Shown: positions 1 to 6,138 of the stretch, one piece after another
Numbering within the stretch: the first letter of the stretch is position 1
How the letters are laid out: every line of letters starts with the position of its first letter
Assembly: GCA_002127415.1 (NCBI GenBank)
Contig: MWJR01000010.1
Span: forward strand, 1 to 6,223
Length of the DNA stretch: 6,223 nt
DNA from: Calditrichaeota bacterium AABM5.125.24
GTDB lineage: Bacteria > Electryoneota > AABM5-125-24 > Hatepunaeales > Hatepunaeaceae
Direction of reading: 5' to 3'
The notes under the pieces: model-generated
What the model saw: only the letters and a program-made list of their open reading frames with translations
Told to the model about the DNA's origin: nothing
Database searches by the model: none
Program-made: the position numbers and the translations under genes

Positions 1-1080
1 GTCCGGCAGCAGCTGTTCAAGATACTGGCCAGCGGGAGGCTGGCTCACGCATACCTGTTCGTCGGACCCGCCGGTTCCGGCAGAGCGGCGATGGCACTGG
101 AACTGGCCCGGGTGCTGAACTGCCCGTCCGGAGCGGAAAAGTCGGCATTCGAGGAGTGCAACTGCAACTCCTGCCGGCAGATAAGAAGGTGGCAGCACCC
201 GAATCTGCTCCCCCTGTTCCCTCTGCCAAGAATAACCAAGAAGGCGGATGAGGAGAAGGTTAACAGAGAGTTAGAGAAGATCCTGGCCGCCAGAGCCGAC
301 GACCCTTACGCGCCCCTCAAGCTGAGCGGATCAGGACAGATACTGATCGAACATATCCGTGACTTTCGCAGGAGCCTGTCGCTGGCGCCCGACCGGCCGG
401 GGGTCAGAACCGCAATCATCCAGCCGGCCGACCAGATGACAGAAGAGTCGGCCAACGCCCTGTTGAAGCATCTGGAGGAGCCGCCGGACCGGTGCTGCCT
501 TTTGCTCATAGCCCAGAGCACCCGCGGGCTGCTGCCGACCATCGTATCGCGCTGTCAGGTGGTGCGCTTCGCACCGCTATCGGTAGAGCAGCTCACCGAG
601 GCACTGATCCGCAGACGCAGCCAATCCGATAAAGCGGCCGAATCAGCAGCCAGACTGGCTTCCGGCAGCTACGCCAGGTCCATGGCTCTGAGCGAAGGCG
701 GAACAACTGATAATCTGGAAGACGGCCTCGAATTCCTCCGCACCGCCGCCGTAGGTAACGCCCTGAAGCTCACCGCCTTCATCGACAGCTGGACCGCTGC
801 CAGCCGGCGGCTTGAGCTGGCCGAACGTCTGAGCTACATCACCGTATGGCTGAGGGATGCCCTGATATGGAAGTCATTCGGCCCGGATAAGGCCAGGACA
901 TACCTTCAGACTGCAGGACAGGAGTCCGTTATCGGACGGATGGCCGCCCGGTATGAAGAGGATCAGCTCGACCGGGTATGGCAGGAGATCGAGGAGACAC
1001 GCATATCAGTCGGTGATAACGCCAATATGCCGCTGGCGCTGATGACGCTGGCGCTTAAAATACACCGGATACTAAGGTGA
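1..1080 (+). CDS. holB: DNA polymerase III subunit delta' (clamp loader), 5'-truncated by window edge
   Basis: Delta' is the stator of the clamp loader, which opens the sliding beta clamp and places it on primed DNA. The frame is open from base 1 (359 codons visible); homology begins at once (SGRLAHAYLFVGPAGSGR, residues 11-28), so only about 10-15 N-terminal residues should be missing and the ATG at 91 is internal. The P-loop is degenerate (GPAGSGRAAM; the usual GK[ST] is lost) and the Walker B-like stretch reads IIQPAD instead of a DEAD-like motif, as expected for non-ATP-binding delta' and not for DnaX. The SRC arginine-finger motif is present (residues 183-185, TIVSRCQ), as is ANALLKHLEEPP (151-162). 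Cysteines 41, 53, 55 and 58 suggest the zinc module, but with a C-x-C-x2-C spacing. Residues about 70-112 form an insert relative to E. coli delta'. The stop overlaps ricT by 4 bases. A full-length DnaX is unlikely because ATPase residues are absent and the protein ends at about 370 residues. Confidence 0.92.
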   Translation, partial: VRQQLFKILASGRLAHAYLFVGPAGSGRAAMALELARVLNCPSGAEKSAFEECNCNSCRQIRRWQHPNLLPLFPLPRITKKADEEKVNRELEKILAARADDPYAPLKLSGSGQILIEHIRDFRRSLSLAPDRPGVRTAIIQPADQMTEESANALLKHLEEPPDRCCLLLIAQSTRGLLPTIVSRCQVVRFAPLSVEQLTEALIRRRSQSDKAAESAARLASGSYARSMALSEGGTTDNLEDGLEFLRTAAVGNALKLTAFIDSWTAASRRLELAERLSYITVWLRDALIWKSFGPDKARTYLQTAGQESVIGRMAARYEEDQLDRVWQEIEETRISVGDNANMPLALMTLALKIHRILR

Positions 1081-1829
1081 AAGAGCTATTCTCAAAGCCC
1101 TCCACCGGACGAGGCGGGTGCGTGCTGGTCGAGTTCAAGGGCCACCGCCGGGAGCTGTTCAATAACCCCAGCGAATTCCCCTTCCGCGTGGGGGACATCG
1201 CCATCGTTGAGTCCGAACGGGGACAGGACGCCGGGGAGGTCAAGTGTGTGCTGACCCCTTCCGAGAGCCTCCGGGGGGATGACCTGCAATACAGCGTCAT
1301 CCGCCGGGCCCTCGAACCGGACCTTCAGCGAATCCTGAAATTGCGCGAAAATGAGGTGCAGGCGCTGCAGGTCTGCAGAGAGAAAACCGCCTCTCACAAC
1401 CTGCCTATGAAGCTGGTGGATGTGGAATACCGCTTCGACGGGCTGAAATTGACCTTCTTCTTCACCGCTGAAGGGCGGGTCGATTTCCGTGAGCTGGTGC
1501 GTGACCTGGCCGGAACCTTCCACACCCGTATCGAACTGAGGCAGATCGGTGCACGTGACGACGCCAAGCGCGGGGACAGCTACGGTGTGTGCGGGAAGAG
1601 GCTCTGCTGCATCACCTTTCTGAACAGCTTCCGACCGATAACCACGCATATGGCCAAGACCCAGAACCTGATCCTTAACCCTTCCAAGCTCTCCGGCCGA
1701 TGCGGAAGACTGAAATGCTGCCTGGCATTCGAATATGAGGATTATACCGAACAACAGACAGCGGAGCCGCTGGAGGCCATCAGAGAGCACGATGAACATG
1801 ACGACAGCCTCGACCAGATGAGCGATTGA
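1077..1829 (+). CDS. ricT: PSP1/RicT (YaaT)-family protein with six-cysteine Fe-S motif
   Basis: This is a homologue of B. subtilis RicT (YaaT). There, RicT works with RicA and RicF as an Fe-S-containing complex that stimulates RNase Y-dependent mRNA processing and affects sporulation, competence and biofilm. Outside Firmicutes the role is unclear. The 250-residue protein has an N-terminal part with VEFKGHRRELFNN and FPFRVGDIAIVESERGQDAG (about 18-53), then the PSP1 C-terminal domain (about 70-220). Key motifs are QIGARDDAKRGDSYGVCGKRL (about 156-176) and LNPSKLSGRCGRLKCC (200-215). The cysteine pairs C172/C177/C178 and C209/C214/C215 match the family's conserved Cys-x4-Cys-Cys twice. The C-terminal tail (about 223-250) is acidic. 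The start is GTG at 1077, overlapping the holB stop (GTGA), which implies translational coupling; there is no properly spaced Shine-Dalgarno. No ricA or ricF homologue lies in the window. The identification is firm; the function in this organism is inferred. Confidence 0.92.
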   Translation: MKELFSKPSTGRGGCVLVEFKGHRRELFNNPSEFPFRVGDIAIVESERGQDAGEVKCVLTPSESLRGDDLQYSVIRRALEPDLQRILKLRENEVQALQVCREKTASHNLPMKLVDVEYRFDGLKLTFFFTAEGRVDFRELVRDLAGTFHTRIELRQIGARDDAKRGDSYGVCGKRLCCITFLNSFRPITTHMAKTQNLILNPSKLSGRCGRLKCCLAFEYEDYTEQQTAEPLEAIREHDEHDDSLDQMSD

Positions 1830-1834
1830 AATAT

Positions 1835-1912
1835 AGTTAAGAGTTAAGAGTTGTTATCTTGAAGATCCATCGAACTGGCATATAACTCTTAATTTTTAAT
1901 TCTTAATTCTTA
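1835..1912. repeat. Inverted arrays of heptamer tandem repeats (ricT-metG spacer)
   Basis: The left arm, 1835-1852, is AGTTAAG repeated about 2.6 times. The right arm, 1883-1912, is four tandem heptamers in the opposite orientation (TAACTCT, TAATTTT, TAATTCT, TAATTCT) plus TA. Bases 1844-1852 (TTAAGAGTT) pair perfectly with 1884-1892 (AACTCTTAA), leaving a 31-base loop. The loop contains the odd palindrome ATCTTGAAGAT (1856-1866). In RNA the stem followed by U-rich sequence (1893-1897, TTTTT) could act as a weak terminator for holB-ricT, but the stem is all A/T-rich and short. Heptamer tandem repeats are known as intergenic elements in other bacteria (for example STRR repeats of cyanobacteria). 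Whether this one is dispersed in the genome cannot be seen here. Confidence 0.7.
1859..1886 (+). promoter_or_regulatory. Possible sigma70-type promoter for metG
   Basis: TTGAAG (1859-1864, 4 of 6 matches to TTGACA) is followed after 16 bases by TATAAC (1881-1886, 5 of 6 matches to TATAAT). This would start transcription near 1893 and give a leader of about 40 AT-rich bases before the metG ATG at 1934. The -10 box overlaps the right arm of the heptamer repeat. It is the only reasonable promoter in the 104-base spacer, but AT-rich sequence often gives such matches by chance. Confidence 0.4.
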
Positions 1913-1933
1913 CCATAAACGACCGGAAAATCT

Positions 1934-3802
1934 ATGGCACCACGATTCTACCTCACCACCCCGCTCTACTACGTCAATGACGAGCCGCATCTCGGCCACG
2001 CCTACACCACCATACTGGCCGATGTGCTGGCTCGATACAAACGGCTGTTCTATGGAACTGACAGTGTCCATCTTCTCACCGGTCTGGATGAGCACGGCCA
2101 GAAGGTGTCTCGCGCGGCAGCTAAAGCCGGTCTGGAGCCCCAACAACATTGCGACCGGATGGCCAGCCTGTGGATTGATGTCTGGGAGAAGCTCGGCATC
2201 TCCTGCGACGACTTCATCCGCACCACCGAGCAGCGCCACGTGGATGTGGTCACCGAAATCCTGAACAGGCTCTATCAGCAGGGCGACATCTACCAGAAGG
2301 AGTATGAGGGTTGGTATTCGGTCTATGAGGAGCGGTTCTTCACCGAGAAGGACCTGGACCATGGCAAAGACCCCATCGGCGGGCGGCCGGTTGAGAAGAT
2401 CAAGGAGACCAACTACTTCTTCCGGATGTCAAATTACCAGAACTGGTTGATACAGCACTATGAGAAGCATCCCGACGCCGTGCTCCCCTCCTTCCGTATG
2501 AACGAGGTCAAGGGCTTTCTGAGGCAGCCGCTCGAAGACCTGTGCATCAGCCGCCCGAAAAGCCGTCTCACCTGGGGCATACCTATCCCGTGGGACGAGG
2601 ATTATGTGACCTATGTCTGGTTCGACGCCCTCATCAACTACTACACGGCCACGAAGTTCCCACCGGAAGCGGTAGAGGTCGCCTGGCCGGCCGACATCCA
2701 TCTGATCGGCAAGGACATCCTGACCACCCACGCTGTCTTCTGGCCGATTATGCTCCACGCCGCCGGGATTGACCCCCCCCGCCACATCCTGGCTCACGGC
2801 TGGTGGATGGCCAGGGATGACGCCAAGATGTCCAAATCCACAGGCGAGGTCGTCAAGCCGCTGGAGCTGGCCGATAAATACGGCCCCGATGCATTCCGCT
2901 TCTTCCTTATGAGGGAAATGGTATTGGGGCAGGACGCCGGCTTCAGCGAAGAGGCTCTCGTCAACCGGATAAACGCCGACCTCGCCAACGACCTCGGCAA
3001 CCTCTACAGCCGACTGGCAAAGCTGTGGCATCAGTTCGAATGGGGAACGGTGCCGCGCCATGGCACTTATTATGATTACGTAGGCAAACAGCTTCCCGAA
3101 GAGTTCGGATATATGGCAAGTAGTTTAGAGGACTTAGTTCGGAAAGACATCGATGCTATGAGACCTCATTCTGCAATAGAAAAAATATTTCAGGCTGTTC
3201 GTGCTTTGAACCGATCGATTGAGATATGCGAGCCATGGAAGGAAGAACGGGGAAAATCAGCCAGCATTGCCAATTCAATGATGGACGCTTTTGATGTTCT
3301 TTACAAGGTTGCTGAGCTCCTGGAGCCGGTAATGCCGGTCAAGATGGCAGAGTTGAAGAGTTGGATATATCAGGACAGTCCAGCAGGTCGCGTTATGTCA
3401 CCTCAACCGGGCAGACACCTCTTCCCGCGCATAAAACTCGAAAAACGCCCACAAGGGGCTAAACTACAGGATGAAACCATCGAAATTACCATCGACGAAT
3501 TTAACCGCCTCGACATCCGGGTCGGTGTGGTCACTGCAGCCCGGCCGGTCAAGGGCACGGACAAGCTCCTCTCGCTTGAGGTTGACCTCGGCTCCGAGCG
3601 CCGCCAGATAGTGGCCGGTATAGCCGAGACCTACTCACACGACCAGATGATAGGTCGTCGGATAGTGGTTCTGACAAATCTGAAACCTGTCAAGCTGCGC
3701 GGCGAGCTCTCACGGGGTATGCTGCTGGCAGCAGGCTCAGAACCCGAACTGGCGCTGCTCACCACCGACCGCGAAGTCCCGCCTGGATCGAAAGTGATCT
3801 GA
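1934..3802 (+). CDS. metG: Methionyl-tRNA synthetase with C-terminal tRNA-binding domain
   Basis: Cytoplasmic enzyme that charges tRNA-Met with methionine using ATP. The 622 residues comprise a class I Rossmann catalytic core with the HIGH-type motif HLGH (19-22) and GLDEHGQKV; the connective peptide; KMSKS (298-302, in DDAKMSKSTGEV); a helical anticodon-binding domain (about 335-490, opening NRINADLANDLGNLYSR); and a C-terminal Trbp111/EMAP-like OB domain (about 514-622, from IEITIDEFNRLDIRVGVV to PPGSKVI) that promotes tRNA binding or dimerisation. The connective peptide (YEGWYSVYEERFF ... IGGRPVEKIKE) has none of the zinc-binding cysteines, so this is the zinc-free form. The ATG at 1934 is followed directly by family sequence (FYLTTPLYYVN); the Shine-Dalgarno is weak (CCGGAAAA, ending 5 bases upstream). 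A promoter candidate lies at 1859-1886. Residues about 376-515 are coded with unusually AT-rich codons. There is a C8 run at 2773-2780, but the frame is intact. Confidence 0.97.
   Translation: MAPRFYLTTPLYYVNDEPHLGHAYTTILADVLARYKRLFYGTDSVHLLTGLDEHGQKVSRAAAKAGLEPQQHCDRMASLWIDVWEKLGISCDDFIRTTEQRHVDVVTEILNRLYQQGDIYQKEYEGWYSVYEERFFTEKDLDHGKDPIGGRPVEKIKETNYFFRMSNYQNWLIQHYEKHPDAVLPSFRMNEVKGFLRQPLEDLCISRPKSRLTWGIPIPWDEDYVTYVWFDALINYYTATKFPPEAVEVAWPADIHLIGKDILTTHAVFWPIMLHAAGIDPPRHILAHGWWMARDDAKMSKSTGEVVKPLELADKYGPDAFRFFLMREMVLGQDAGFSEEALVNRINADLANDLGNLYSRLAKLWHQFEWGTVPRHGTYYDYVGKQLPEEFGYMASSLEDLVRKDIDAMRPHSAIEKIFQAVRALNRSIEICEPWKEERGKSASIANSMMDAFDVLYKVAELLEPVMPVKMAELKSWIYQDSPAGRVMSPQPGRHLFPRIKLEKRPQGAKLQDETIEITIDEFNRLDIRVGVVTAARPVKGTDKLLSLEVDLGSERRQIVAGIAETYSHDQMIGRRIVVLTNLKPVKLRGELSRGMLLAAGSEPELALLTTDREVPPGSKVI
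3061..3480 (+). other. AT-rich compositional island inside metG
   Basis: By hand count, bases 3061-3300 are 102/240 G+C (42.5%), against 147/240 (61%) for 2701-2940. The whole stretch 3061-3480 is 195/420 (46%), and GC recovers after about 3480. Codon choice shifts too: TTA, TTG, ATA, AGT, TCT, GTT, GCT, TTT and ATT cluster here, while nearby coding sequence favours CTG, CTC, ATC and GCC. The island covers roughly residues 376-515, meaning most of the anticodon-binding domain and the linker, and stops about where the OB domain begins. The reading frame is continuous and the protein still resembles the family (ALNRSIEICEPWKEE; LLEPVMPVKMAEL). Confidence 0.75.
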
Positions 3803-3819
3803 TAGCCGACAATCTACAA

Positions 3820-5334
3820 TTGACATTTAACCACGAACGGTTCGACTTTCTGGAGCTCGGTGCCGGCGGGAGAGCGGCGCTGATAATCGGAGGGCTGGAT
3901 GCGGACCTGGCCACCCAAATCGGAAGATACTATCCGAGGATTATAGTGGCCGACTGGGTCCCGGCCCGATTGGAAAAGTCACGTAAAATCCTGCTCGGTC
4001 AATCACACCAGGCGACCGATCCGTCCAGCGCTGACATCGATACAATCGAGCTCTCCATCGGCGCACCTGAATTCCCGAACGAGCAGTTCGATTGCATAAT
4101 GACCACCTGGGCAGAGTTCTACCTGGGTAAGCCCGCATCCTGGATATCAAATCTAACCGAGAAGCTCCAACTCTCCGGAAGACTGGTGTTGATCGACCGG
4201 ATTGAACGCCCTAAACTGGCCGGACAGGAGATAACCTCCGAACTGATAGACCTCCGTCTGGAACTCGATGCGGCCACAGGCAAAAGCGTGCATCCCGGTT
4301 GCGATCCCGATCGAATGCTGGAGGAGGTCCGTTCCGCAGCGCTCACCCACGTGCGACAGCGGATATTCACCGATCCCGACCTGCTGTGCGGTAAGGGTTA
4401 CTGGCGCGATGAGGTCCAACGACTGCGAGCCGACATCGAGTCCCTCCCCTCAGAATCCGACCAGTTCGACAGCCGCCGGGGCGAAGAGCTTCGACGACGG
4501 ATCAGCGAGCTGTGCCAGCGACTGGTCGATACCGAACCGGAAACCCCGCCGTTCGTAATGTTGAGTGGGGTTAAACGCGCCCGCATTCAGGCCCCGGCGA
4601 GAGAGACCACCGAGATGGACCAGGTTGGTGAAGCCGCCACCACACCGATATACCTCGGCAAAGCTAATCACAAGGTTGACCCCTACGAGCGGATACTGCT
4701 CTACGGACCGGACAGCCTGAAGAACCAGGACCTGATGATGCTGGCATTGAGTACGCAGACGCACGGGCAGCCCGACGAAGATGTGGATCCCCTCCACATA
4801 ACTCAGAAAATAATCCGCGAATACGGCAGCAAAGCCATCACCGAGGAACGTAATCCCGGGCGCTTAGCCGATATGCTGAACGTATCACTGGCCACGGCGT
4901 GTCAGGTGGTGGCTATATTCGAGTTGGGGCGGAGGTTCTTCGAGGAGCCGTTTAGCCATATACCCATAATCCGCGGGCCGGAAGACGCCTGGGGCTACCT
5001 GCGCAATATGGGCTTACTGAAGAAGGAACATCTGCGCGGGCTCTACCTGAACGTTCAGAGCAGGCTCATTCACGACGAGGTGATCTCGATAGGAACCCTG
5101 TCACGGGCGGTGGTGCACCCACGTGAGGTATTCGCCCCCGCGCTCGAACACGCCGCCAACTCGGTCATACTGGCGCATAACCATCCCTCCGGCGACCTCA
5201 CCCCCTCCCAGACCGATGTCACCATCACCAAGCAGGTAGCTCAGGCCGGAAGGATTATGGGTATCGAGCTGCTGGACCACATCATCATCGGCGCACAGGG
5301 GTTCGTCAGCTTGAAGAAAAAGGGAATTATATAG
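3820..5334 (+). CDS. radC: Methyltransferase-fold domain fused to RadC/UPF0758 (JAMM) protein
   Basis: A 504-residue protein in two parts. Residues about 15-252 resemble a class I SAM-dependent methyltransferase: ALIIGGLDADL (motif I, 20-30), an acidic residue after strand 2 (IIVADW, D45), FPNEQFDCIMTTWAEF (85-100, motif IV-like), LSGRLVLIDRI (118-128), and a last strand PFVMLSGVK (244-252) after a charged, helical insert (about 196-236). The glycine loop is degenerate (I22, G24, L26, A28 where DxGxGxG is usual), so catalysis is doubtful. Residues about 285-504 are a full-length RadC: an N-terminal UPF0758 helical region with a degenerate helix-hairpin-helix (LADMLNVSLATACQV), then the JAB/MPN domain with E403, HNHPSGDLTPSQTD (H453, H455, S463, D466) and LLDHIIIG. 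RadC's cellular role is unresolved; early DNA-repair claims are disputed. The start is uncertain: TTG at 3820 gives the best fit, lacks a clear Shine-Dalgarno, and the frame stays open upstream into metG. Its 17-base gap to metG suggests co-transcription. Confidence 0.85.
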   Translation: MTFNHERFDFLELGAGGRAALIIGGLDADLATQIGRYYPRIIVADWVPARLEKSRKILLGQSHQATDPSSADIDTIELSIGAPEFPNEQFDCIMTTWAEFYLGKPASWISNLTEKLQLSGRLVLIDRIERPKLAGQEITSELIDLRLELDAATGKSVHPGCDPDRMLEEVRSAALTHVRQRIFTDPDLLCGKGYWRDEVQRLRADIESLPSESDQFDSRRGEELRRRISELCQRLVDTEPETPPFVMLSGVKRARIQAPARETTEMDQVGEAATTPIYLGKANHKVDPYERILLYGPDSLKNQDLMMLALSTQTHGQPDEDVDPLHITQKIIREYGSKAITEERNPGRLADMLNVSLATACQVVAIFELGRRFFEEPFSHIPIIRGPEDAWGYLRNMGLLKKEHLRGLYLNVQSRLIHDEVISIGTLSRAVVHPREVFAPALEHAANSVILAHNHPSGDLTPSQTDVTITKQVAQAGRIMGIELLDHIIIGAQGFVSLKKKGII

Positions 5335-5338
5335 AATT

Positions 5339-5419
5339 ATGGGGACGCCATACTTAATTATATAAATGACTTTGTTTGCCTTAAGCAATATCTTTAATAA
5401 TTAAGTATGGTGTCCCCAT
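5339..5419. repeat. 81-bp inverted repeat between convergent genes; possible bidirectional terminator or small dispersed element
   Basis: The arms 5339-5361 and 5397-5419 are 23 bases each and complementary at 22 positions; the remaining pair (G5347/T5411) would be a G-U wobble in RNA read rightward. Each arm carries the core CCATACTTAATTA on one strand or the other. The loop is 35 bases (5362-5396) and contains a small TTGC/GCAA hairpin (5376-5379 with 5385-5388). The element begins 4 bases after the radC-fusion stop and its last base is the final base of the MgtC-family stop codon, so transcripts from both sides run into it. No U-tract follows the stem in either direction, so it is not a standard intrinsic terminator. 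Its shape also fits a REP/REPIN or MITE-like element; no clear target-site duplication was seen. Confidence 0.85.
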
Positions 5420-6111
5420 CAATGTTCCACCTCCGTCACCCCCTTCAGCGTCCAGAGGTCGGTGGTCAGGCGGCGGATGTCCTCCGGCTCCTCAGGCGCC
5501 TGCACTGTCAGCTTTACCCCCTCCACCCCCTTCTCGGCACGGAGACTCTCCGGGTAGACTTTATGTCGTTCGAGCAGCTCCTGCAGTATCCGTCGAACCT
5601 CAGGGCTGTCCTCCCGAACGGTCAGTTTGAGCAAGAGGGGACGCGGCCGCTTATACAGATGCCTCTCTATACCGTGCAGGATGGTCAGGGTCAGCAAGGT
5701 GGCGCCCGTGATCAGCATCCCTAAAAGCGGGTATCCAGCCCCTATAACCAGACCGATGGCTGCCACCACCCAGATGGTCGCTGCACTGGTGAGCCCCTCC
5801 ATACCGCCGCGCTGCTGGATTATGATACCCGCGCCGATGAAGCCCATAGCCGTCACTATATGAGCCGCCACACGTGACGGATCCGAGGACACACCCTCAC
5901 CGGCATTAAGAACCACCAGCTCGGATACAATCATATAAAGCACGGTCCCCAGGCAGACGAGGATATTATCCCTGAGACCGGTCGGATGCTGACGTCCGGC
6001 AGCCCGGCGCATACCGGCCTCAAGGCCGATAATGCCGCCACAGACTATCGCCACCAGCATCTCAGTGATAAACCTAGGCAGCAGCAAACCTAATCTGGTG
6101 ATGTCTTCCAT
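5419..6111 (-). CDS. mgtC: MgtC/SapB-family inner-membrane protein with C-terminal ACT-like domain
   Basis: Members of this family are inner-membrane proteins linked to survival in low magnesium and, in Salmonella and Mycobacterium, to virulence; Salmonella MgtC inhibits the F1Fo ATP synthase. The 230 residues match the length of Salmonella MgtC. The N-terminal part has about five hydrophobic segments (about 8-30, 49-69, 83-99, 107-124, 126-147) with family motifs IIGLEAGMRR (27-36), TGLRDNILVCLG (44-55), MGFIGAGIIIQ (89-99) and GLTSAATIWVVAAIG (106-120). A soluble ACT-like domain follows (about 156-230: LLLKLTVRE ... VKLTVQAPEE ... LKGVTEVEH). The ATG at 6111 places the first helix correctly, but no Shine-Dalgarno precedes it. 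The gene stands alone, converging on the radC fusion. A strong hairpin lies 28-51 bases upstream of the start codon. Family membership is firm; magnesium regulation here is not shown by the sequence. Confidence 0.93.
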   Translation of the reverse strand: MEDITRLGLLLPRFITEMLVAIVCGGIIGLEAGMRRAAGRQHPTGLRDNILVCLGTVLYMIVSELVVLNAGEGVSSDPSRVAAHIVTAMGFIGAGIIIQQRGGMEGLTSAATIWVVAAIGLVIGAGYPLLGMLITGATLLTLTILHGIERHLYKRPRPLLLKLTVREDSPEVRRILQELLERHKVYPESLRAEKGVEGVKLTVQAPEEPEDIRRLTTDLWTLKGVTEVEH

Positions 6112-6138
6112 TGGCAGTTGTTATTGTTAGTCATTAGT

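Noticed and set aside
91..93. ATG at 91 as the holB start
   Set aside because: Conserved delta' sequence (HAYLFVGPAGSGR) lies upstream in the same open frame, so the true start is before the window.
1092..1799. Long open frame on the minus strand across ricT
   Set aside because: It lies opposite a clear RicT gene with conserved cysteine motifs, and its translation shows no recognisable domain; open antisense frames are common in GC-rich genes.
2773..2780. Run of eight C in metG as a possible phase-variation tract
   Set aside because: It encodes Asp-Pro-Pro-Arg in frame, just before the conserved HILAHGWW stretch; phase variation of an essential synthetase is implausible.
2429..3061. 210-codon minus-strand frame inside metG
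   Set aside because: It mirrors the conserved MetRS catalytic core and shows no family motif of its own.
3820..3825. TTGACA, a perfect -35 box, at the start of the RadC-fusion frame
   Set aside because: No -10-like sequence lies 16-18 bases downstream (the region reads TCGACTTT), and the site doubles as the presumed TTG start codon, so it is most likely chance.
5407..5724. Plus-strand 105-codon frame opposite the MgtC-family gene
   Set aside because: The minus-strand frame has clear MgtC motifs and membrane segments; the plus-strand translation is low-complexity and unrecognisable.
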